A stretch of DNA of 6,895 nucleotides from Planctomycetota bacterium (GTDB taxonomy: Bacteria; Planctomycetota; Phycisphaerae; Sedimentisphaerales; Anaerohalosphaeraceae). This document shows positions 1 to 4,720 of this stretch, piece by piece. Where the stretch lies: the NCBI GenBank assembly GCA_019456245.1, contig VRUF01000054.1:6614-13508 (forward strand). Reading direction: 5' to 3'. Position numbers and translations under genes: made by a program. Under the pieces are notes generated by a model, which had not been told where the DNA came from, did no database searches, and saw nothing but the letters and a program-made list of their open reading frames with translations. How positions within the stretch are numbered: the stretch's first letter is position 1; each line of letters starts with the position of its first letter.

Positions 1-77
1 TATGTTATAGCGTAATTTATTAGAAACAAAATTACCCAAAATTTTTGGGGCATGACTTGCTTGAATTGATTTATCAT
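1..77 (-). CDS. N-terminus of a membrane protein, probably the ABC transporter permease partner (partial, cut by window edge)
   Basis: The start codon ATG at 77-75 overlaps the TGA stop of the ABC ATPase gene as ATGA, a classic translational-coupling junction. The frame stays open for 25 codons to the window edge. It reads M-I-N-Q-F-K-Q-V-M-P-Q-K, then a hydrophobic run F-W-V-I-L-F-L-I-N-Y-A-I-T. A short polar or basic N-terminus followed at once by a hydrophobic segment is how many ABC-2 type permeases begin. Together with the overlap to an ATPase gene, this makes a permease or other membrane subunit the likeliest product. Only 25 residues are visible, so the family cannot be confirmed. The gene has no separate promoter and should be co-transcribed with the ATPase. 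Confidence 0.6.
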   Translation of the reverse strand, partial: MINQFKQVMPQKFWVILFLINYAIT

Positions 78-853
78 TTTGTTCTCCCACTTAGGTATTC
101 CTCAATATCTTCGAGAACTTTGGGGTGTATCATTGTTTCGAGTACTTCTGTGAGTGTTCCTGTGCAGCCTGATTTTTTTCGCAGTCCCTCGGGGCTGTCG
201 TATTCCAGTATTCTGCCTTTTGCTACTATGGCGATTTTGTGTGCGATAGGTTCTACCAGTTCGGGGACGGGGACCGCCATCATTACAGTGACGTCTTTTC
301 TGTCTGCGAGCCTTTTCAGTACCCTGCTTAGAACTAGCAAGGCTGCTGAGTCGAGGCCGCCCGAGAAGGGTTCGTCAAGGATCATGATCGGTGCTTCGGT
401 AATTATGGCAGAGCAAATTCCGATCTTTTTTTTCTGGCCTGTGGAATATGAACGTATTGGCGAGTCGGCTTGTTCTTTTAGGTCAAAGAGATTTAGAAGT
501 TGGGCGGTGTGCTCCATGAGGCGCTTTTCGTTGACCTCATAAAGCCTGCCCATGGCGAGAAGGAATTCGCGGCCGGTGCTGATTAACGGCAGGTACGGGT
601 CGGCTGAGAGATATACGACCTTTTTTCGAATCTCGGTTTCTTCTTCGATAGAATTGCGGCGTTTGAGGCCGTCGATCTCTACGTGGCCTTCTAAAGGGCA
701 TAGAATGCCGGCTACGAGGGCAAGGAGAGTGCTTTTGCCCATACCGTTTGGACCCATGACCGCTACCAGTTCGCCGGGTTCGACATGTAAAGAGACGTCA
801 TGCAAAATGGGCTTAACGCCATAATGATGCCAGACATTGACAACGTTTATCAT
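74..853 (-). CDS. ABC transporter ATP-binding protein with atypical Q-loop and switch region
   Basis: This is a 259-residue stand-alone nucleotide-binding subunit of an ABC transporter, expected on the cytoplasmic face with a membrane partner (the overlapping ORF at 1-77). Walker A is GPNGMGKST (34-42), the signature is YSTGQKKK (136-143), Walker B is IMILDEP (156-162) with catalytic Glu161, and the D-loop is GGLD (165-168). The YSTGQ signature and single-domain length match the CcmA-like ATPases that serve ABC-2 exporters; the substrate cannot be read. Two conserved positions are changed. The Q-loop region reads VYLSADPYLP (80-89) with no Gln. The switch (H-loop) reads MMAVPVPELVE (191-201), with Pro195 where His is expected, 34 residues after Glu161. 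The start is supported by AGGAGA eight bases upstream. About 45 residues follow the last core strand, ending SGRTK. It lies 127 bp downstream of the coiled-coil gene and probably has its own promoter. Confidence 0.9.
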   Translation of the reverse strand: MINVVNVWHHYGVKPILHDVSLHVEPGELVAVMGPNGMGKSTLLALVAGILCPLEGHVEIDGLKRRNSIEEETEIRKKVVYLSADPYLPLISTGREFLLAMGRLYEVNEKRLMEHTAQLLNLFDLKEQADSPIRSYSTGQKKKIGICSAIITEAPIMILDEPFSGGLDSAALLVLSRVLKRLADRKDVTVMMAVPVPELVEPIAHKIAIVAKGRILEYDSPEGLRKKSGCTGTLTEVLETMIHPKVLEDIEEYLSGRTK

Positions 854-873
854 TCTTATAGTCTCCTGAAAAA

Positions 874-904
874 GTTATCTTCCTGACATATAGACATCTG
901 TCAG
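874..904 (-). promoter_or_regulatory. Possible promoter of the ABC operon
   Basis: Reading the minus strand, CTGACA (904-899) is one mismatch from a sigma-70 -35 box. GATAAC (879-874) is a weak -10 box, 19 bp downstream. Transcription would start just before the ribosome binding site of the ATPase gene. The spacing is long and the -10 poor, so this is only a candidate. Confidence 0.25.
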
Positions 905-905
905 G
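882..905. repeat. Inverted repeat CCTGACA-N10-TGTCAGG upstream of the ABC ATPase gene
   Basis: A perfect 7-bp inverted repeat (882-888 and 899-905) with a 10-base centre lies 28 bp upstream of the ATPase start codon. One arm contains the candidate -35 box and the other falls in the spacer, where a repressor dimer would sit. In RNA it could also form a short hairpin, but the T-run of the minus strand comes about nine bases after the stem, so it is a poor terminator. An operator role is inferred from symmetry and position; no regulator gene is present. Confidence 0.4.
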
Positions 906-980
906 GTGGCGTTATTCAAAAATATTACCCAGGCCATGGAAAAACCCTCTGAAAGCCTGCTAAATGTTATCTCTTATATA

Positions 981-2372
981 CTATTGCGTGCTTTCGTACA
1001 TAAAACCACTCTGCGTTGGGTAAACAGTAACTTTGTTTTGATATACTTCGGGTGGTAATAGTTCCTGTCCTGGATTGGCCAGCTTTTCTTCGATTTTAGT
1101 GAAAGCATTTTCAGAATCGAGTAATTCACTGTTTAGAGACTTTTTCGAATCTTGAAGCTGCGAAACTTGTTGGGCAAGGTAATAAAAACGTTCAGCCTGC
1201 TCACGAAGATTTGCAGCGGTTTTTTTGCTGGCTTCAAGAACTTCCAACTCGGTTTTCTGGTCTTGCAATCTCTGCTCAAGTTTGAGCTCTGTATCCAGCC
1301 CTGTTTCTTTCGTTTCATCTTCCCATGCCGCATTAGCTACTTCTAACTCTGAAAGCACCGTAGTAAAGATAGTACTAAACTCGTCAACTATTTTGTACAA
1401 ATTCAACAAAGTGGCTTTTATTTTTTTGTCAGAAAGGTCGTAGGCCGTCTTCTTAAGTTTATATAGCTTGCTCTGTGCAGCTTTTAGTTTTGTAACTGCT
1501 TGATTGCGAATAATTGCAGCCGTTTTATTTTTCGCCATAGCAGCTTCCAGCTTACCCATCAGCTCGGTCACTTCGTCCTTAGGCCCCAAATTGGCGTCCT
1601 GTGTCGTTTTTTTCTTTCTTTCTCTCTGTAAGGATTGATTTGTCGCCTCCTGTTTGGCTCGCATTTCGGCAAGGGTGATATTCAGATCGTCGATCCTTGT
1701 GTTCAATTTAGATATAGTGTTCTTTGCTTCACTAGCAGAGAGATAGTGAACGGTTTTTTTGAGTTCGTCAAGTTCGGTCTGCACAGTCCCTAGTTTTGCT
1801 TCTGTTTCAGCAATACTATTCTTGTTATCAACTATTTTTTTATTAAGTTCCTGCTGCTTGATTAGTAATGGCTCGAGGTTCCTGTTAGCTCTGCTGATCA
1901 AGAAATCAACGAAAGCTTCTGCTGTTTTTTTTGCATCGTCCTGGGTGGTTGCATAAAGACGAAAATGAGTATGGTTTCCCACCTCATCGCTAATCTTGCC
2001 GATTTGACAGATAACATTTCCTGTTGTCACCAGATCTCGCTGTTGCCGGGACATGGATTGTCCGGCTGAAGTTTCCAGAAGCTTTTTCATGACCCCAAAA
2101 CTTGAGAAGTTGCTGATAGGGTGATATTGCTTGTCCGACTTGGATTTATATTGTTCCCTGGGTAAATTCCGTATGAAAAGCTCTGCTACATGTGACGGTT
2201 TGAGAGGACCTTTGCCAATTTTGTTGCCGCCAGTAAGCCAGAGTTGTTTTCTGCTGCTAATTTCAAATTCTAACTCCGATTTGGCTTTATGCAATTCGAG
2301 GCCAAAACATGTGACATTGGCACAGACTATAGCCACTATTATTGTCCGCAAACTTTTTCCTGAGATAGTCAT
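981..2372 (-). CDS. Membrane-anchored coiled-coil protein of unknown function
   Basis: I do not recognise a named family for this 463-residue protein. Residues 1-8 are polar with a Lys and an Arg follows at 9. Residues 10-24 are hydrophobic and could be a signal peptide or N-terminal anchor; no convincing lipobox is visible. Residues 30-165 look globular. Residues 166-258 and 266-430 are rich in Glu, Lys, Gln, Leu and Ala with heptad character, so two long coiled coils are likely, broken near N-L-G-P (261-264). The tail (431-463) contains N-P-G and L-L-P-P and has no second membrane segment. The layout of anchor, globular domain, an 'A..A.aF..fL..' helix (147-160) and coiled coil recalls Wzz-type polysaccharide co-polymerases, but those end in a second membrane helix, so this is only an analogy. 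Start support is GGGAG eight to nine bases upstream. The gene looks more AT-rich than its neighbours. Confidence 0.75.
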   Translation of the reverse strand: MTISGKSLRTIIVAIVCANVTCFGLELHKAKSELEFEISSRKQLWLTGGNKIGKGPLKPSHVAELFIRNLPREQYKSKSDKQYHPISNFSSFGVMKKLLETSAGQSMSRQQRDLVTTGNVICQIGKISDEVGNHTHFRLYATTQDDAKKTAEAFVDFLISRANRNLEPLLIKQQELNKKIVDNKNSIAETEAKLGTVQTELDELKKTVHYLSASEAKNTISKLNTRIDDLNITLAEMRAKQEATNQSLQRERKKKTTQDANLGPKDEVTELMGKLEAAMAKNKTAAIIRNQAVTKLKAAQSKLYKLKKTAYDLSDKKIKATLLNLYKIVDEFSTIFTTVLSELEVANAAWEDETKETGLDTELKLEQRLQDQKTELEVLEASKKTAANLREQAERFYYLAQQVSQLQDSKKSLNSELLDSENAFTKIEEKLANPGQELLPPEVYQNKVTVYPTQSGFMYESTQ

Positions 2373-2457
2373 TCTGACACTCTCCCGTATCTTTTACCCA
2401 TTGGGTTCTCCAATTTGGTACAATGATAACTCAATCGAACACCTTCCATAAGCTTTA

Positions 2458-2490
2458 GGGCACCTCTAAAAAATCATTTTGGCGGACAAG
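2458..2490 (+). repeat. Left terminal inverted repeat of the MITE-like element
   Basis: The 33-nt left end starts GGGCACCTCTAA and closes with TTTTGGCGGACAAG. It pairs with 2677-2709 on the opposite strand. It is followed after two bases by the palindrome TACCCAATGGGTA. Confidence 0.68.
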
Positions 2491-2611
2491 CGTACCCAAT
2501 GGGTATTTCTTGTAGGTACGTTATTAAAAAAATGTATAGCATTAAAAACATTGTTAACGATACTTGATTTAGCAGTGCGGCGAGCACTTTTTGATTCTGG
2601 ACGGTGTCAGG

Positions 2612-2639
2612 AAAAAACCGCCTTAGCTTCGGCTAAGGC
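2612..2639 (-). terminator. Rho-independent terminator on the minus strand inside the MITE-like element
   Basis: GCCTTAGC (2620-2627) and GCTAAGGC (2632-2639) form a perfect 8-bp stem around a 4-base loop. On the minus strand the stem is followed by GG and six T residues (2617-2612), the normal form of an intrinsic terminator. On the plus strand the loop is C(UUCG)G, an exceptionally stable tetraloop, but no T-run follows. It would stop transcripts moving left from the marC/GH130 side before they reach the coiled-coil gene. The leftward gene nearest upstream is the GH130 gene. Confidence 0.7.
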
Positions 2640-2657
2640 TGATTTCCCTTCCTTGCC

Positions 2658-2675
2658 AGAATACAAAAATATTCT
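2658..2675. repeat. Subterminal palindrome AGAATA-N6-TATTCT of the MITE-like element
   Basis: A perfect 6-bp inverted repeat with a 6-base centre lies one base inside the right terminal repeat. It mirrors the palindrome at 2493-2505 just inside the left repeat, although the two share no sequence. Confidence 0.5.
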
Positions 2676-2676
2676 A

Positions 2677-2709
2677 CTTGCCACCTAAAAGCAATTATTA
2701 GAGCTACCC
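2677..2709 (-). repeat. Right terminal inverted repeat of the MITE-like element
   Basis: Read on the minus strand, the 33-nt right end starts GGGTAGCTCTAA and closes with TTTTAGGTGGCAAG, matching the left end (GGGCACCTCTAA ... TTTTGGCGGACAAG). TTTA follows immediately on the plus strand. Confidence 0.68.
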
Positions 2710-2764
2710 TTTATTCTAACAATTTTTACTTCTTTTGCACGACTTCATCTGGGAAATCCGGAAT

Positions 2765-2781
2765 TATAGTATTGTACTATA
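2765..2781. repeat. Palindrome TATAGTA-TTG-TACTATA upstream of marC
   Basis: Two 7-bp arms form a perfect inverted repeat with a 3-base centre, about 140 bp upstream of the marC start codon. The left arm contains TATAGT, five of six for a sigma-70 -10 box, but no matching -35 box is seen at the right distance. It could be an operator or a chance AT-rich palindrome. Confidence 0.3.
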
Positions 2782-2911
2782 GTTGGCGTGGATTTTCAAA
2801 TGATTACTGATTTAATGGCGTAGAAGGGGCAGGAAGGGAATTGCGTTGATTTGTTTTATCATTTTGGTTGTTTATTGCCGATAATGTGATAGTGATGCTA
2901 CTACAGTAAAT

Positions 2912-2917
2912 AAGGAG
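2912..2917 (+). promoter_or_regulatory. Ribosome binding site of marC
   Basis: AAGGAG lies six bases before the ATG at 2924. This is a near-ideal Shine-Dalgarno sequence and fixes the start. Confidence 0.75.
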
Positions 2918-2923
2918 TGCTAT

Positions 2924-3520
2924 ATGCCTTTTCTCGAATCTATTTTGGCTTTGTTTGCGATTGTTGATCCTGTTGGTAATATTCCGATGTTTCTGCATGC
3001 TTCCGAGCATGTTGAGGGCGGTCAGAGTCGTAAGGCTTTTAATATCGCAGTGTCGGTCAGTGTTGTCATACTGCTGGTGTTTTCTTTTGCCGGTAATGTA
3101 ATACTTGCCCATGTATTTAAGATAAAGCTTGCCGATCTTCAGCTTGCCGGCGGGATCCTTCTGCTGATTATCGCGATCGATCATTTGATTTTCGGGACAT
3201 TGCGGAAGTCGGTTACGCTTGGTAAGAGTTTTAGCCCGGCTGAGATCGGTTGTGTGCCGCTGGCATGCCCCTTATTGGCTGGCCCAGGTGCGATGGTAAC
3301 GAGTATCACTACGCTTGATAAGTCCGGTCCGGCGGAGACTTTGGTCGCGATATTCGTGGTGTTTGGGGTGGTTTGGCTTATCATGCGTTTTGTGGAACCG
3401 CTGCATAAGATTCTGGGGGAGATAGTTTGCACGGTTTTTTCAAAGGTGATGTGCCTGTTTATCGCCGCGATCGGGGTTCATATGATAATGGCGGCGCTTA
3501 GCGGCTACTTTGCGGCGTGA
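2924..3520 (+). CDS. MarC family integral membrane protein (UPF0056)
   Basis: This 198-residue inner-membrane protein has six likely transmembrane helices, at about 3-22, 40-64, 72-92, 110-130, 138-157 and 172-192. Two motifs place it in the MarC/YchE/YhgN family: DPVGNIP (15-21) in the first helix, where relatives have [ND]PVG, and PLLAGPGAMVTS (116-127), where relatives have PLLAGPGAI. Its length is normal for the family. MarC proteins were once linked to multiple antibiotic resistance, but that role was not upheld for E. coli MarC. The transported substrate, if any, is unknown, so no specific function is assigned. The gene stands alone, with an AAGGAG site six bases before the start and 403 bp of leader and MITE-like sequence upstream. 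It converges on the GH130 gene with only a 14-bp gap and no obvious terminator between them. Confidence 0.9.
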   Translation: MPFLESILALFAIVDPVGNIPMFLHASEHVEGGQSRKAFNIAVSVSVVILLVFSFAGNVILAHVFKIKLADLQLAGGILLLIIAIDHLIFGTLRKSVTLGKSFSPAEIGCVPLACPLLAGPGAMVTSITTLDKSGPAETLVAIFVVFGVVWLIMRFVEPLHKILGEIVCTVFSKVMCLFIAAIGVHMIMAALSGYFAA

Positions 3521-3534
3521 ATAAACCGGTGCTT

Positions 3535-4494
3535 TTAACCGTGTACTTCGGGGCAGGCCATTATGTATTCTCTTACGCGGTCCATGTCTGCCATTGCGAC
3601 TGCTACTTTGTCGTCGGCTGCTCCGTAGTATAGGTAGAGCTGGTTTGTTTCTTTCATTATTACTCCGCCGGTTACGAATACGACGTCGCTGACGTCGCCG
3701 GTACGCTCGTATGGTTCTTTGGGGCCGAGAACCCATTCTTCGCATCTTCTTAATACGCGCCACGGTTCGTTCTTGTCCAGAAGTGCCATTCCCGTTCGGT
3801 ATATCTGGCTCGATGTGGTTCTTCGGACGCCGTGATATATCATCAGCCATCCTTCGGGTATCTCTATCGGCTGACATGCCAGGCCGATCCTTGCACCGTC
3901 CCAGTAGGCCGTTCTTGTTTTAAGGAGTATTCTGTGGTCGCCCCAGTGTTTCAGGTCCGGGGAGAGGCTTATCCAGATGTGTGCTTCGCCTCGTACGATT
4001 GGTCTGTGTATCAGTGCGAATCGTCCGTTGAATCTTCTTGGGAAGAGGCATGCGTCTTTGTCCTCGGGCGGTAGGAGTCCGCCGAGGCGTGCGAATGCTT
4101 TGAAGTTTTTTGTGATAGCCAAAGAGACTACCGGTCCGCCTTCGCTAAATGAGGTGTAGGTGATGGCGTATTGCTTTTGTTCTTCGAGCCATACGATCCT
4201 TGGATCCTCGAGTCCCCATTTTTCTTCGTTGTTTGTGTGGTCAGCTTTCATGGTGGGTTGTTCGTCGATTACCCAGTTTGTCAGGCCGTCTTTGCTTCTT
4301 GCACATGTCAGATGGGAGAATCCGCGGAGTTCTTCGACGCGGTTTAAGAGAAGGACTTCGCCGTTTACGCGAACCGCGGCTGGGTTGAATACCGAGTTAA
4401 TGGGGTATGGCCAGTTGTCGGTCGTCAGGATGGGGTTTCCTTCGTAACGCTGAAATAACGTTGCTGCGAGCTTTTCTCTTGCGAATGCGGACAT
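3535..4494 (-). CDS. Glycoside hydrolase family 130 protein, probable beta-mannoside phosphorylase
   Basis: This 319-residue protein has no signal peptide, so it should act in the cytoplasm on imported oligosaccharides. GH130 enzymes have a five-bladed beta-propeller and mostly cleave beta-mannosides with phosphate, giving mannose 1-phosphate. Family hallmarks in order are R-Y-E-G-N-P-I-L (16-23), F-N-P-A-A (36-40), GLEDPR (94-99) with Asp97 as the expected general acid, KDACLFPRR (146-154), IHRP (162-165), YHGV (220-223) and YYGAADD (289-295). The arginines of FPRR and HRP and the histidine of YHGV sit where phosphorylases carry their phosphate-binding basic residues. Phosphorolysis is therefore favoured over hydrolysis, but the disaccharide specificity cannot be read. 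GGAG eight bases upstream supports the start. No transporter, epimerase or other glycan gene is adjacent. The gene diverges from dsbD across 226 bp and converges on marC. Confidence 0.87.
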   Translation of the reverse strand: MSAFAREKLAATLFQRYEGNPILTTDNWPYPINSVFNPAAVRVNGEVLLLNRVEELRGFSHLTCARSKDGLTNWVIDEQPTMKADHTNNEEKWGLEDPRIVWLEEQKQYAITYTSFSEGGPVVSLAITKNFKAFARLGGLLPPEDKDACLFPRRFNGRFALIHRPIVRGEAHIWISLSPDLKHWGDHRILLKTRTAYWDGARIGLACQPIEIPEGWLMIYHGVRRTTSSQIYRTGMALLDKNEPWRVLRRCEEWVLGPKEPYERTGDVSDVVFVTGGVIMKETNQLYLYYGAADDKVAVAMADMDRVREYIMACPEVHG

Positions 4495-4709
4495 TCAAAT
4501 ATCTCCGTTTTGAAAACTTTCACTGTTTTTGGGATCACCCATCTGCTTAATTCGGCATAAAGGGCGTTATTCTAAAGATTAATTTGCCAAATTATAGTGA
4601 GAGATTATGGGACTGTTTGATTTTTCATTGAAGTTGTGGTTTATGGAATACCGAAAATATAGAAGAACTTGTTTGTTATGGGGTTCGTAATCTTAAATGA
4701 TCGTTATTT

Positions 4710-4713
4710 GGGG
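4710..4713 (+). promoter_or_regulatory. Ribosome binding site supporting the internal start of the DsbD-like gene
   Basis: GGGG lies seven bases before ATG at 4721. The more upstream in-frame ATG at 4697 has its nearest G-rich stretch 13 bases away. The downstream start also gives a cleaner signal peptide, beginning M-R-A-W-K. Confidence 0.5.
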
Positions 4714-4720
4714 CTTACAT

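Larger units (their letters stand above)
2454..2713. mobile_element. MITE-like non-autonomous element (252 bp, 2458-2709) with TTTA target duplication
   Basis: The element begins GGGCACCTCTAA at 2458 and ends TTAGAGCTACCC at 2709. Taken as inverted repeats, its 33-nt ends match at 25 of 32 aligned positions with one single-base gap on each side; the outermost 17 bases match at 13. TTTA directly flanks both ends (2454-2457 and 2710-2713), as expected of a 4-bp target duplication. Just inside each terminal repeat is a small palindrome: TACCC-AAT-GGGTA at 2493-2505 and AGAATA-N6-TATTCT at 2658-2675. They lie almost symmetrically, about 35 bases from either end. An 8-bp stem with a TTCG loop sits in the interior at 2620-2639. 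No transposase motif is visible and the length is too small for one, so mobilisation in trans by a related insertion sequence is inferred. The parent family is not identified. The divergence between the ends suggests an old insertion. Confidence 0.7.
2373..2923. other. 551-bp divergent intergenic region: MITE-like element plus marC leader
   Basis: The region separates the leftward coiled-coil gene from rightward marC. Positions 2373-2457 hold the leader of the coiled-coil gene, with a near-palindrome ACCCATTGGGT at 2396-2406. Positions 2458-2709 are a MITE-like element. Positions 2714-2923 form the marC leader: it has a small palindrome at 2765-2781 and a strong ribosome binding site, but no promoter pair I would defend. 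No convincing protein gene is present. Confidence 0.7.

Noticed and set aside
45..542. Plus-strand open frame of 165 codons opposite the ABC ATPase
   Set aside because: It is a serine-rich shadow of the ATPase gene, which has all its motifs on the minus strand.
930..956. CAGGC/GCCTG inverted repeat downstream of the coiled-coil gene as a terminator
   Set aside because: The stem is only five pairs around a loop of about 20 bases, and the T-run on the minus strand starts several bases after it. Too weak to call.
2479..2688. Open frame of 69 codons filling the interior of the MITE-like element
   Set aside because: It needs a TTG start with no ribosome binding site, runs through the terminator hairpin, and its stop lies within the right terminal repeat. 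The product resembles nothing I know.
3440..3877. Minus-strand open frame of 145 codons overlapping the ends of marC and the GH130 gene
   Set aside because: The arginine-rich product is out of frame with the GH130 gene on the same strand, which carries the family motifs. It is a frame shadow.
4495..4720. Promoters in the divergent GH130/dsbD spacer
   Set aside because: Several weak hexamer pairs can be drawn, such as TTGTGG with TATAGA, but none scores well enough to defend. No palindrome or riboswitch-like fold was seen.
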